64,000 bases of DNA from an uncultured Rhodospirillaceae bacterium (GCA_937927415.1 CALBDS010000053.1:62001-126000), one strand, 5' to 3'; numbered from the stretch's first letter, positions 50,148-59,286 are shown. Notes: generated from the sequence alone by a model not told the origin. Translations and numbers: made by a program.

Positions 50148-52033
50148 GAGACGATGCCGGCCTCCGCCGCTGCGGCCTCGTAAGCGTCGGCGGCGATCAG
50201 CCATGCGTCTTCCGCCTCGGCCAGAGCCTTCTGGAGGGTGCCCAGTTCGATCTGCAGCTTGGTCAGCGCGTCGGCCGGGCCGGTGTAAAGGGCGGGGTCG
50301 GCCAGCTTCGCTTCGATCTTCGCCTTGTCCGTGCTCAGCTTGGTCACCCGCTTTTCGGCGTCGGTGGCCGTGCGCTTCAGCGGGGCCAGGGCGGCGCGCG
50401 CCTCGGCCGAGGCGCGGCGCTGGTCCTTGCGGCTGGGGCCGCCGTCGCCGCGGGCGTCCGCCCGTTCGCCGCGCGCCTTGTCCAGCAGCAGCTTCTTGTA
50501 ATCCTCCAGGTCGCCGTCGAACGGCTGGCAGGTGCCGCCGTCCACCAACCACAGCCGGTCCGCGGTCAGTTCCACCAGATGGGGGTCGTGGCTGATGAGG
50601 ATCACCGCCCCTTCATAGGCGTTGATGGCCTGGACCAGGGCTTCGCGGCTGTCGATGTCCAGATGGTTGGTGGGTTCGTCCAGCATCAGGATGTGGGGCG
50701 CTTCGCGGCTCATCAGCGCGAACAGCAGGCGGGCCTTCTCGCCCCCCGACAGGCTGCCGATCACCGTGTCCGCCTTGGCCTGGGGGAAGCCGAAGCGGCC
50801 CAGATGGGCGCGGACCTTTTCCTCCGGCGCCTGGGGCATGGTGCGCTGGACCTGGGTGACGGGTGTGACGGTCAGGTCCAGCTCCTCCGCCTGGTGCTGG
50901 GCGAAATAGCCGACCTTGATCTTGCCCGACTTGCGCATCTCCCCGTCCATGGGGGCGAGCCGCCCGGCCAGCAGCTTGACCAGCGTGGATTTGCCGTTGC
51001 CGTTGGCGCCCAGCATGGCGATGCGGTCTTCCATGTCGATGCGCAGGTTCAGCCGCTTCAGGATTGCCTTGCCATCATAGCCGACGGCGGCGTTTTCTAG
51101 CGCGATCAGCGGCGGGTTCAGCGGCTCGGGCGAGGGGAAGTTGAAGGCGATGGCCGACTCCTCCTCGATCGCGGCGATGGGTTCCATCTTTTCCAGGAGT
51201 TTCATGCGGCTCTGCGCCTGCCGGGCCTTGGTGGCCTTGGCGCGGAAGCGGTCGATAAAGTCCTGGATGCGCTTGCGCTCGGCGGCCTGCTTGGTGGCCA
51301 TGGCCTGGGTGCGCTCGATGTTGGCGCGGCGGGTGGTCACGAACTGGTCGTAATTGCCGCCATAGGTCACCAGCTTGCCCTGGTCCACATGGATGGTGGT
51401 GGTGGGCACGCTGTTCAGCAGGTCGCGGTCGTGGCTGACCAGCAGGATGGTGTGGGGATAGCTGCGCAGGTAGCTTTCCAGCCACAGCGTCGCTTCCAGA
51501 TCCAGATGGTTGGTCGGTTCGTCCAGCAGCAAAAGGTCGGGGCGGGCGAACAGCACGCCGGCCAGCGCCACGCGCATCCGCCAGCCGCCGGAGAAATCCG
51601 AACAGGGCCGGGTCTGCGCCTCGGCGCTGAAGCCCAGGCCGGACAGGATCTGGGCGGCGCGGGCGGGGGCCGAATGCGCCTCGATGTCGGCCAGCCGGGT
51701 GTGCACCTCGGCGATGCGCAGGGGATCGGTGGCGGTGTCGGCTTCCGCCAGCAGGGCGGTGCGCTCGGTGTCCGCGGCCAGCACGGCGTCGATCAGGGTG
51801 GTGGGGCCGCTGGGCGCCTCCTGCGCCACCATGCCCATCCGGGCGTTGGCGGGAATGGAGATGGAGCCGCCGTCGGGCGCGTACTGCCCGGCGATGAGCT
51901 TGAGCAGGGTGCTCTTGCCGGCACCGTTGCGCCCGACCAGCGCCACCCGATGACCGCGGGGGACCACGGCGGTGGCCTGATCGAACAGCACCCGTCCGCC
52001 GAAGCGGAACGTCAGATTATTGATGTGAAGCAT
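50144..52033 (-). CDS. ABC-F family ATPase (Uup/YheS-like)
   Basis: 629 residues with two ATPase domains: NGAGKSTLLKLIAGQY and NGNGKSTLVKLLAGRL (Walker A), DFSGGWRMRVALAGVL and LSGGEKARLLFALM (signatures), LLLDEPTNHLDLEATLWLE and LMLDEPTNHLDIDSRE (Walker B). There is no membrane domain. A C-terminal coiled coil from about residue 550 is typical of Uup. ABC-F proteins act on ribosomes, or in Uup on DNA. It precedes exoD with an overlap. Confidence 0.93.
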   Translation of the reverse strand: MLHINNLTFRFGGRVLFDQATAVVPRGHRVALVGRNGAGKSTLLKLIAGQYAPDGGSISIPANARMGMVAQEAPSGPTTLIDAVLAADTERTALLAEADTATDPLRIAEVHTRLADIEAHSAPARAAQILSGLGFSAEAQTRPCSDFSGGWRMRVALAGVLFARPDLLLLDEPTNHLDLEATLWLESYLRSYPHTILLVSHDRDLLNSVPTTTIHVDQGKLVTYGGNYDQFVTTRRANIERTQAMATKQAAERKRIQDFIDRFRAKATKARQAQSRMKLLEKMEPIAAIEEESAIAFNFPSPEPLNPPLIALENAAVGYDGKAILKRLNLRIDMEDRIAMLGANGNGKSTLVKLLAGRLAPMDGEMRKSGKIKVGYFAQHQAEELDLTVTPVTQVQRTMPQAPEEKVRAHLGRFGFPQAKADTVIGSLSGGEKARLLFALMSREAPHILMLDEPTNHLDIDSREALVQAINAYEGAVILISHDPHLVELTADRLWLVDGGTCQPFDGDLEDYKKLLLDKARGERADARGDGGPSRKDQRRASAEARAALAPLKRTATDAEKRVTKLSTDKAKIEAKLADPALYTGPADALTKLQIELGTLQKALAEAEDAWLIAADAYEAAAAEAGIVS

Positions 52034-52183
52034 GGCACCGCTGGTTTAGCACGGGGGGCATGCGGCGGGAAACCGTCATGGAAATGCCCAATCATCCCGG
52101 TTGCCGACGCCGCCGTGCCCCATTATAACCCCGCTCACCCATAGCATCCTTTCCAACGAAAATCTTTCTATCAGGAGGTCACC

Positions 52184-52606
52184 ATGGCCGTCGAACGCAC
52201 CCTGTCGATTCTGAAGCCGGACGCCACCCGCCGCAACCTGACCGGCAAGATCAACGCCCGCTTCGAAGAAGGCGGTCTGCGCATCGTCGCCCAGAAGCGC
52301 ATCCAGCTGTCGAAGGCCCAGGCCGAGCAGTTCTACGGTGTGCACCGCGAACGCCCGTTCTTCAACGATCTGGTGTCGTTCATGATCTCCGGCCCGGTGG
52401 TCGTGCAGGTGCTGGAAGGCGAGAACGCCATTGCCCGCAACCGTGAAATCATGGGCGCCACCAACCCGGCCAACGCCGCCGAAGGCACCATCCGCAAGGA
52501 TTTCGCCGAATCGATCGAAGCCAACTCGGTCCACGGCTCCGACGCCGCCGAAACCGCCGCGGTGGAAATCGCCTACTTCTTCTCCGGCCTGGAACTGGTC
52601 GGCTGA
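52184..52606 (+). CDS. ndk: Nucleoside diphosphate kinase
   Basis: 140 residues, the standard length. RTLSILKPDATRRN, FYGVHRERPFFNDLVSFM and NSVHGSDAAETAAVEIAYFF with the catalytic His are fully conserved. It transfers phosphate to NDPs to supply NTPs. AGGAGGT precedes the ATG. A hairpin terminator lies about 75 bases downstream, before the transposase remnant. Confidence 0.98.
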   Translation: MAVERTLSILKPDATRRNLTGKINARFEEGGLRIVAQKRIQLSKAQAEQFYGVHRERPFFNDLVSFMISGPVVVQVLEGENAIARNREIMGATNPANAAEGTIRKDFAESIEANSVHGSDAAETAAVEIAYFFSGLELVG

Positions 52607-52681
52607 TTTCAGCCGCCGTCCTGCCGTAGCAGAACGACCGGAAGGCCGCTTCCCCCCGTGGGAAGTGGCCTCGGATTGCCG

Positions 52682-52710
52682 ACAAACCCCGTCATTTTGG
52701 CGGGGTTTGT
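52682..52710 (+). terminator. Terminator of ndk
   Basis: ACAAACCCCG, loop, CGGGGTTTGT followed by TGTTTTGTTG. A clear intrinsic terminator. Confidence 0.88.
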
Positions 52711-52734
52711 TGTTTTGTTGGGGTGCTCCCCGTT

Positions 52735-52946
52735 TCCCGGTCCCCCGCACGTTGCCGCTCAGCCGATCGAAGCTGGTGCGTCCGTACATCTGACGCTTGC
52801 TCAAGCTTCCACGTGTTGACCGGCCCCTGCGCCTGCCCGCTGCTCCAGGGCATGGTGAGCGCCGCTTTGACGGCGGCCTCGTCCTGCCTGACACCGGCGG
52901 CAAAGGTTTTCATGGCCGAGATGCCGCAGGGCAGCGCCCCCCACAA
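52735..52946 (-). pseudogene. ISL3-type transposase remnant, frameshifted C-terminal end
   Basis: Minus-strand frame 1 reads AAGVRQDEAAVKAALTMPWSSGQAQGPVN up to about 52805. The next frame reads KRQMYGRTSFDRL from about 52795. Put together these match the C-terminus of ISL3-family transposases (WSxGQxEGxxxxLKxxKRQMYGRxxFDLL). A one-base insertion around 52800-52804 breaks the frame. The catalytic N-terminal part and both IS ends are missing; the remnant abuts the ftsK stop. Confidence 0.75.
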
Positions 52947-55670
52947 TCACTCCTCGATGTTGCGCGCCAGCACGTCGCGCTTGCCCGAATGGTTGGGCTT
53001 GGACACCACCCCTTCCTCCTCCATCCGCTCGATCAGGCGGGCAGCGGAGTTGTAGCCGATGCGCAACTGGCGCTGGATGAAGCTGGTGGATGCCTTGCGC
53101 TCGCGGCAGACCACGGCGACGGCGCGGTCGTAGAGGTCATCGCCGCTGCCGCTGTTGCCGCCGCCGGACCCGCCGGTGTCGGACAGCAGGGGATCGCTGT
53201 CGTCCTCTTCCAGCACCGATTCCACATAGGCCGGCTCGCCCTGGGATTTCAGGTAGCGGACCACGTGCTCCACGTCGGAATCCGACACGAAGGGGCCGTG
53301 CACGCGGGTGATGCGCCCGCCGCCGGCCATATAGAGCATATCGCCCTGGCCCAGAAGCTGTTCGGCCCCCGCCTCGCCCAGAATGGTGCGGCTGTCGATC
53401 TTGGTGGTGACCTGGAAGCTGATGCGGGTGGGAAAGTTGGCCTTGATGGTGCCGGTGATGACGTCCACGCTGGGCCGTTGGGTGGCCATGATGAGGTGGA
53501 TGCCGGCGGCGCGCGCCATTTGGGCCAGACGCTGGATCGCCGCTTCGATGTCCTTGCCCGCGACCAGCATCAGGTCGGCCATCTCGTCCACGATGACCAC
53601 GATGTAGGGCAGTTCGGTCAGGTCGAGCGGTTGTTCCTCGTATAGTGGCTTGCCGGTGTCGGGGTCGAAGCCGGTCTGGACGCGGCGGGTCAGGGATTCG
53701 GCGTTCTCGCGGGCCTCGCGCAGGCGGGCGTTGTAGCCTTCGATGTTGCGCACGCCCAGCTTGGACATGTTGCGGTAGCGGTCCTCCATCTCCCGCACCA
53801 CCCATTTCAGCGCCACCACCGCCTTTTTCGGATCGGTGACCACGGGGGTCAGCAGATGGGGGATGCCCTCATAGACCGACAGTTCCAGCATCTTGGGGTC
53901 GATCATGATGAAGCGGCAGCGGTCGGGCGGCAGCCGGTACAGCAGCGACAGGATCATGGTGTTGATCGCCACCGACTTGCCCGAGCCTGTGGTGCCCGCC
54001 ACCAGCAGGTGGGGGAACCGGGCCAGATCGGCCACCACCGGCTGGCCGCCGATGTCCTTGCCCAGGGCCAGGGTCAGCTTGCCGGGGCTGTCGGCGAACA
54101 TCTCCGCTTCCAGCAGTTCGCGCAGGACGACGGTTTCGCGCTTGGCGTTGGGCAGTTCGATGCCGATGACGTTGCGGCCCGGAACCACCGCCACGCGCAC
54201 CGACACCGCACTCATGGAGCGGGCGATGTCCTCGGCCAAGCCGATGACGCGCGACGATTTGGTGCCGGGGGCCGGTTCCAGTTCATAGAGCGTCACCACC
54301 GGGCCGGGGTGGACCTTCTGCACCACGCCGCGGACGCCGAAGTCCGACAGAACCTTTTCCAACGCCTCGGCGTTCTTGGACAGGGCCGCCTCGTCCACCC
54401 GCTGGGGGCCGGCGCTGGGCGTCGGGGCCGTCAGCAGGTCCATGGGCGGCAGTTCGTAGCGGTCGGCCTCCTCGTCCTCGCCGTAATAGGCGTCGGGATC
54501 GTCGGGGTCGTGGCGGGGCGGGGGGACCGCCGGCTCTTCCGCCGTGACCACCACGCGGGGGCGCGGGCCGCTGGGGCGGGGGCTGTCGCCGTCGTCCTCG
54601 TAATCATCCATGCCGGAATCGTGATCGGAATCGCTGAAACCAGGGCCGGGGGCGGAATCGAACCCTGGCATGATGCGGGGGCGTTCCGGCTCGCTGCCGC
54701 CCGCGCCGCCGAAGAAGCTGCCGAAGCGGGATTCCCGCCGGGCGCCATCGCCCCGGTCGGCCTCTCCGCGGGGGGCGGCCGGGGGGGGTGCTGAATAGGA
54801 CGTGGTGTAAGAGGTGGCCGCGCGCGCGCCGGGTGGCGGTTCCTCGTCCTCGCCCATGGCGGCGGCACCCAGCCGATGGGCGGTACGCAGGGCGCCGTCG
54901 CGGGTGCGCCGGGCCAGGGACATGCCCGACCGCACCCCGCCGGCAATCCCGGCGAACAGGCGGCGGATGGAGCCGCCCAGGGCGATGACGCTGCGGACCC
55001 ATTCCACAATGGACAGGCCGAAGGCGATGAACAGCGCCACCCCCGACAGGGCGGCGGCTCCGGCGGCGACGGTTTCCTTGGCGGATCCCCCGAACAGCAG
55101 CCGGTTGACCGCGTTCAGGATCAGCGTGCCGGCACTGCCCCCCGGATAGCCCATCAGCGGGTCGGCCTGCACCGGCATGAAACCGGCGATGGCGGCGGCG
55201 GCCAGCAGCACGCCCCACAGCGCCAGCACCAGCCGGAACAGAGGTGCGGTCACCGGCTTTTGCATCGACAGCCGCCAGCCCCATGCCATGGGCAGCACCG
55301 CCAGCAGCCATGCCGCCCAGCCCAGCGTCTGGATCAGCAGATCGGCCACATAGGCGCCCGGCGTGCCCAGCAGGTTGCGCGCCGGGGTGGTGGACGCGGT
55401 GTTCCACGACGGGTCCGACGGGTCATAGGTCAGCAGCATCGCCACCATGACGCCCCCGGCGATGGCCAGGATGAAGCCCACCGCCTCGCGCGTGCGGGCG
55501 ATCAGCATGGCGCGGGCGGCGGGGGACAGCAGCGGGCGCCCTTCCGACCGGCTGCCGGCGGCCCGTCCGGCGGGGCGGGTGCCGGCGGGGCGTGGGGCGG
55601 CCTGGGGCGCGCCCTTTCCCATGACCGGTTCCCGTTTGGCGGGTTTTTCCCGTTTCCTGGCCACGCTCAT
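52947..55670 (-). CDS. ftsK: DNA translocase FtsK
   Basis: 907 residues. Four membrane helices lie between about residues 60 and 230. A long Pro/Asp/Ser-rich linker follows, then the motor with Walker A GTTGSGKSVAINTM (near residue 560), Walker B VVIVDEMADLM, and the C-terminal gamma winged helix (FIQRQLRIGYNSAARLIERM). It pumps chromosomal DNA through the septum and activates XerCD at dif; xerC is in this window at 10-11 kb. It ends next to a transposase remnant. Confidence 0.96.
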   Translation of the reverse strand: MSVARKREKPAKREPVMGKGAPQAAPRPAGTRPAGRAAGSRSEGRPLLSPAARAMLIARTREAVGFILAIAGGVMVAMLLTYDPSDPSWNTASTTPARNLLGTPGAYVADLLIQTLGWAAWLLAVLPMAWGWRLSMQKPVTAPLFRLVLALWGVLLAAAAIAGFMPVQADPLMGYPGGSAGTLILNAVNRLLFGGSAKETVAAGAAALSGVALFIAFGLSIVEWVRSVIALGGSIRRLFAGIAGGVRSGMSLARRTRDGALRTAHRLGAAAMGEDEEPPPGARAATSYTTSYSAPPPAAPRGEADRGDGARRESRFGSFFGGAGGSEPERPRIMPGFDSAPGPGFSDSDHDSGMDDYEDDGDSPRPSGPRPRVVVTAEEPAVPPPRHDPDDPDAYYGEDEEADRYELPPMDLLTAPTPSAGPQRVDEAALSKNAEALEKVLSDFGVRGVVQKVHPGPVVTLYELEPAPGTKSSRVIGLAEDIARSMSAVSVRVAVVPGRNVIGIELPNAKRETVVLRELLEAEMFADSPGKLTLALGKDIGGQPVVADLARFPHLLVAGTTGSGKSVAINTMILSLLYRLPPDRCRFIMIDPKMLELSVYEGIPHLLTPVVTDPKKAVVALKWVVREMEDRYRNMSKLGVRNIEGYNARLREARENAESLTRRVQTGFDPDTGKPLYEEQPLDLTELPYIVVIVDEMADLMLVAGKDIEAAIQRLAQMARAAGIHLIMATQRPSVDVITGTIKANFPTRISFQVTTKIDSRTILGEAGAEQLLGQGDMLYMAGGGRITRVHGPFVSDSDVEHVVRYLKSQGEPAYVESVLEEDDSDPLLSDTGGSGGGNSGSGDDLYDRAVAVVCRERKASTSFIQRQLRIGYNSAARLIERMEEEGVVSKPNHSGKRDVLARNIEE

Positions 55671-55720
55671 GGTTCCAACCGTGATCCTGACAACGATAAG
55701 GTACTGAGGTTACGGGCGTA

Positions 55721-56941
55721 TCAGCGGTCCAGAATGCGCACCAGCGCCGCGATGCCGTGGGCAATGGTGGCGGTGTCGTGGACCAGCGCCACGCGGATAT
55801 AGGGGGCACCGGCGTTGGGTTCGCCCGCGTTGGCGCGGGTGAGGTAGGCGCCGGGCAGAACGCGGATGGCCCCGTCGGTCCACAGCCGCCGCGCCGCCTC
55901 TTCCCCGTCGCCCACGTCGAGCCACAGGAAGAAGCCGCCCGCGGGCCGCACATAGCCGAAACGGCCCTGCAGCGCATCCTCCGCCGCCGCGAACTTGGCG
56001 CGGTAGGCGGCGCGGTTGTCCTCCACATGGGCCTCGTCCCGCCACAGGGCGGTGGCGACCGACAGCAGCGGCAGCGGCGTCCCGGCGTTGGAATAGCTGC
56101 GCAGGCGGTTGAAGCGGCGGATCAGCGCCGGGTCACCGGCCACGAAGCCCGACCGCAGGCCGGCGGCGTTCGACCGTTTGGACAGGGAATGGAACACCAG
56201 GATGTTGTCCCACGGCGATACCGCCCACGGCAGGGACGAGGCCACCTCCAGCGCGCCCACCGGGGCTGTGTCCAGGTAGATTTCGGCGTAGCATTCATCG
56301 ACCGCCAGGATGAAGCCGTACTGGCGGGCCAGCGTGATGGCGCGGGCCAGATAGGGGGCATCCGCCGCCGCCCCTTGCGGGTTGGCGGGCGTGCACAGGT
56401 AGAACAGCGCCGTGCGCTCCAGCAGTTCCGGCGTCAGGGCGTCGAGATCGGGCAGGAAGCCGGTGTCGCGGGTGGCGGGCAGGAACACCGGCTCACCCCC
56501 GGCCAGCAGCCCGGCCCCCTCATACACCGCGTAGAAGGGGTTGGGCATCAGCACGGCCGGAACCTGCCCGGCCTTGCGCTCCGGCACCGCCAGCACGGCG
56601 GTCAGATACAAGGCCTCACGCGTGCCGGCCACCGGCAGCACCGACACCTCGGGGTCGAACAGGCCCGAGGGAAGCTGATAGCGGCGGGTCAGCCAGTCGC
56701 CCACGGCGGCGCGGAAGTCCGGCGTGCCGGCCACGGGCGGGTATTTGCCCCACAAATGGGCGGTGGCGCGCAGCGTCTCGTCGATCAGGGCCGGGGGGGT
56801 GTGCTGCGGCTCGCCGATGGACATCACCACCGGCTCTACATTGGCCCGCGGGGTCAGCCCGTTCAGCAGGTTGGCAAGGCGGGTGAAGGGGTAATCGGTC
56901 AGCCGGTCGAGCCGGTCGTTGCCGAGGGCCGGAGTCGCCAT
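55721..56941 (-). CDS. dapC: Class I aminotransferase, probable succinyldiaminopimelate transaminase
   Basis: 406 residues from MATPALGN. PLP-binding Lys lies in FHSLSKRSNAAGLRSGF (near residue 239). MSIGEPQHTPP, LYLCTPANPQG and RVALVHD support a DapC/aspartate-aminotransferase-like fold. The lysine branch is the best reading of the length and motifs. In A. brasilense an aspartate-aminotransferase-like gene (aat) adjoins glnZ, as here. The longer start at 57028 is not conserved-looking. Confidence 0.78.
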   Translation of the reverse strand: MATPALGNDRLDRLTDYPFTRLANLLNGLTPRANVEPVVMSIGEPQHTPPALIDETLRATAHLWGKYPPVAGTPDFRAAVGDWLTRRYQLPSGLFDPEVSVLPVAGTREALYLTAVLAVPERKAGQVPAVLMPNPFYAVYEGAGLLAGGEPVFLPATRDTGFLPDLDALTPELLERTALFYLCTPANPQGAAADAPYLARAITLARQYGFILAVDECYAEIYLDTAPVGALEVASSLPWAVSPWDNILVFHSLSKRSNAAGLRSGFVAGDPALIRRFNRLRSYSNAGTPLPLLSVATALWRDEAHVEDNRAAYRAKFAAAEDALQGRFGYVRPAGGFFLWLDVGDGEEAARRLWTDGAIRVLPGAYLTRANAGEPNAGAPYIRVALVHDTATIAHGIAALVRILDR

Positions 56942-57093
56942 GGCGGGGCCACGCCTTTCCAAGAATCGTCCAATCCAATCATGCGCCCCGCATGGGCGCG
57001 GCGCGACTGTACCCGCCCATGGGCACAAGGCACAAGACCCGCCCGCAGCCCGGCCGGATACGGGCGGGACGGCCCGGAAAAGGAACCGCCACG

Positions 57094-57128
57094 AAAAAGG
57101 CCGCAGCCGGGTTGCCCCCGCTGCGGCC
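57094..57128 (-). terminator. Terminator of glnZ
   Basis: GGCCGCAGC (57099-57107) pairs with GCTGCGGCC (57120-57128); on the minus strand TTTTTCGTGG follows. It lies about 40 bases after the glnZ stop. Confidence 0.88.
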
Positions 57129-57164
57129 GATCCGTCACCGCCCTTGCAGGCCGGGGATGCCCGA

Positions 57165-57503
57165 TCAGAGCGCCTCGGTGTTGGTTTCGCCGGTGCGGAT
57201 GCGGACCGCCTGGGCGATTTCCAGCACGAAGATCTTGCCGTCGCCGATGCGGCCGGTGTTGGCGGCCTTCTGGATGGCTTCCACCACCTGATCGGCCTGA
57301 TCGTCGGCCACCGCCACCTCGATCTTCACCTTGGGCAGGAAGCTCACCGAGTATTCGGCCCCGCGGTAGATTTCGGTCTGACCCTTCTGACGGCCGAAGC
57401 CCTTGACCTCGCTCACGGTCAGGCCCTGGATGCCCAGCGAGGTCAGCGTCTCACGCACTTCATCCAGCTTGAACGGCTTGATGATGGCCATGACGAGTTT
57501 CAT
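57165..57503 (-). CDS. glnZ: PII nitrogen-signal protein (GlnZ type)
   Basis: 112 residues. The T-loop RGAEYSVSFLPKVKIEV contains the uridylylated Tyr51; KIFVLEIAQAVRIRTGETNTEAL is the typical ATP/ADP-binding C-terminus. PII proteins sense 2-oxoglutarate and ATP and control AmtB, glutamine synthetase modification and, in Azospirillum, nitrogenase switching. Neighbours (aminotransferase downstream, ubiH-like divergent) match the A. brasilense glnZ locus. MKLVMAI is the family start; the upstream in-frame extension is not conserved. The control region has a -24/-12-like element and two palindromes. Confidence 0.92.
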   Translation of the reverse strand: MKLVMAIIKPFKLDEVRETLTSLGIQGLTVSEVKGFGRQKGQTEIYRGAEYSVSFLPKVKIEVAVADDQADQVVEAIQKAANTGRIGDGKIFVLEIAQAVRIRTGETNTEAL

Positions 57504-57620
57504 GGTGCTCCCCTTCATTGACTGTGTTCCGGCGCCCCGGTGTGGCCGCCTCATGCCTTGCGGACGCCTCGCGTCTTCCAGCCCTAAGCCTGTTCGCGCT
57601 GGCCGCAAAAATCAACGAAT

Positions 57621-57634
57621 TCAAGAAGCGTGCC
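57621..57634 (-). promoter_or_regulatory. Candidate sigma54 (-24/-12) promoter of glnZ
   Basis: Minus strand: GGCACG-CTTC-TTGA, matching GGCACG-N4-TTGC except for the last base. It starts about 130 bases before the ATG, leaving a leader of roughly 110 bases. The upstream enhancer-like palindromes support it. Confidence 0.6.
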
Positions 57635-57688
57635 GTTGCCGCAGCGCAGGAATCCGTCATCCCGCCGGTGGTGCGCGGCTTGATTGCC

Positions 57689-57719
57689 GGGCAATTGCCC
57701 AGAATATGGGCAATTGCCC
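57689..57719. promoter_or_regulatory. Tandem palindromes upstream of glnZ, candidate NtrC enhancer
   Basis: GGGCAATTGCCC occurs twice (57689-57700 and 57708-57719), seven bases apart. Between them TTGCCCA-N5-TGGGCAA has the geometry of an NtrC site (TGCACCA-N5-TGGTGCA). It lies about 80-110 bases upstream of the inferred glnZ start of transcription and about 90 bases from the divergent ubiH-like start. Confidence 0.65.
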
Positions 57720-57805
57720 CCTGCGGCGTTTGCACCCTCTGGACAACGGGCGCGGACCGTCCGATTGTCTGGCCCAACGTCACACAAGCGCACGGGCAGG
57801 GCACC

Positions 57806-59071
57806 ATGGCCGAATCGGGGGTTGAAGCGGGACGCGGCGGCACCACTCACGACATCACGACGGAGGTGATCGTCCTGGGCGGCGGGCTGGCGGGCCTCAG
57901 CATGGCGGCGGCGCTGGCGACGGCGGGGGTGCCGGTCGTGTGCATCGACCGCGACAGCCCGGAAAATCACCAGCGCGATGATTTCGACATCCGCACCACC
58001 GCCATCGCCTATGCCTCCAAGAAGGTGTTGGAAGGGTCGGGCGTGTGGCGGCACATGGAAAAGGACGCCGGCCCCATCCTCGACATCCGGGTGGCGGACC
58101 AGTTCTCGCCCCTGTTCGTCCATTACGACCATCGGGAACTGGATCTGGACGGCGAGAACGTGCCGTTCGGCTGGATTCTCGACAACAAGGACATGCGCCA
58201 CGCCCTGTTCGCGCGGGTGGCGGAGTTGCCGGGCCTGCGCCATGTGGCCCCGGCCCAGGCGACGGCCATCGACCGCGATGCCGCCGGCGTGACGGTGACC
58301 CTGGCCGACGGGCGGCGGGTGCGCGGGCGGCTGCTGGTCGGGGCCGACGGGCGCAAATCCCTGGCGCGCGAGGTGGCGGGGATCAAGGTGCGGCGCTGGG
58401 CCTATGACCAGACCGCCATCATCTGCACCATCCGCCATTCCGAACCGCACAACGGCGTGGCGGTGGAGCATTTCCTGCCCACCGGCCCCTTCGCCCTGCT
58501 GCCCATGACCGAAAACCGCTCGTCGGTGGTGTGGAGCGAAAAGTCGTCGCTGGCCGACGCTTACATCAACCTCCCGGAAGCGGAGTTCATCGCCGAACTG
58601 GACCGCCGGTCCGGCGGCTATCTCGGCGACATCGAGATCCTGACCCGGCGTGAGGGCTGGCCGCTGTCGGTGCTGCTGGCGGAATCCTTCGCCGCCCCGC
58701 GCATCGCGCTGGTGGGCGAAGCCGCCCACGCCATCCATCCCATCGCCGGCCAGGGGCTGAACCTGTCCCTGCGCGATGTGGCGGCGCTGGCGGAGGTGAT
58801 CGTGGATGCCTACCGTCTGGGCCTCGACGTGGGGTCCGACACGGTGCTGGCCCGTTATCAACGCTGGCGGCGGTTCGACACGGTGCTTCTGGCCACCGTG
58901 TGCGACGGTCTGGTGCGGCTGTTCTCCAACAACATCGCCCCCGTCAAGCTGGCGCGCGACGTGGGCATGGCGGTGGTCAACAAGCTGCCGCCGCTCAAAC
59001 GCTTCTTCATGCGCCACGCCATGGGGGTGGTCGGTGACCTGCCGCGCCTGATCCGCGGTGTCCCTCTGTAA
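57806..59071 (+). CDS. UbiH/VisC-family FAD-dependent monooxygenase
   Basis: 421 residues. The FAD-binding GGGLAGLSMAAAL (near residue 22), DIRTTAIAYASKKVLEG, and the second FAD motif ALVGEAAHAIHPIAGQGLNLSLRD are all present. This family hydroxylates the ubiquinone ring (UbiH/UbiF/UbiI). Which ring position cannot be told. The start was placed at the ATG before MAESGVEA; the frame upstream is long and unconserved. It is divergent from glnZ and may share the palindrome region. A family B repeat follows the stop. Confidence 0.9.
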   Translation: MAESGVEAGRGGTTHDITTEVIVLGGGLAGLSMAAALATAGVPVVCIDRDSPENHQRDDFDIRTTAIAYASKKVLEGSGVWRHMEKDAGPILDIRVADQFSPLFVHYDHRELDLDGENVPFGWILDNKDMRHALFARVAELPGLRHVAPAQATAIDRDAAGVTVTLADGRRVRGRLLVGADGRKSLAREVAGIKVRRWAYDQTAIICTIRHSEPHNGVAVEHFLPTGPFALLPMTENRSSVVWSEKSSLADAYINLPEAEFIAELDRRSGGYLGDIEILTRREGWPLSVLLAESFAAPRIALVGEAAHAIHPIAGQGLNLSLRDVAALAEVIVDAYRLGLDVGSDTVLARYQRWRRFDTVLLATVCDGLVRLFSNNIAPVKLARDVGMAVVNKLPPLKRFFMRHAMGVVGDLPRLIRGVPL

Positions 59072-59075
59072 AAAC

Positions 59076-59122
59076 AAAGGGGGTTTGGGGATCCCCCCAA
59101 ACGGGTTTGGGCGGTAGCCCAA
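59076..59122. repeat. Dispersed double-hairpin repeat, family B, copy 2
   Basis: AAAGGGGGTTTGGGGATCC, CCCCAAAC and GGGTTTGGGC with GCCCAAT arms, nearly identical to 28123-28172. It begins five bases after the ubiH stop. Confidence 0.8.
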
Positions 59123-59286
59123 TCACCACCAGCGCCGCCACCTTCCGGGATGGCGGCGTTTGCGTGTCTGCACACACACGCATTCTCTTTTCAGGAGAAA
59201 AAGCCGGCGACCTGCGCTATGGGTGGGTTGTGTGGCGCGGTAGGGGGAGGACAGGCCTCCCCCCGCCACACATGGGAGAAAAGAGG

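Noticed and set aside
52076..52903. A long minus-strand frame through ndk joining the transposase remnant
   Set aside because: Only its first part contains the KRQMYGRTSFDRL block; the rest is antisense to ndk and non-coding.
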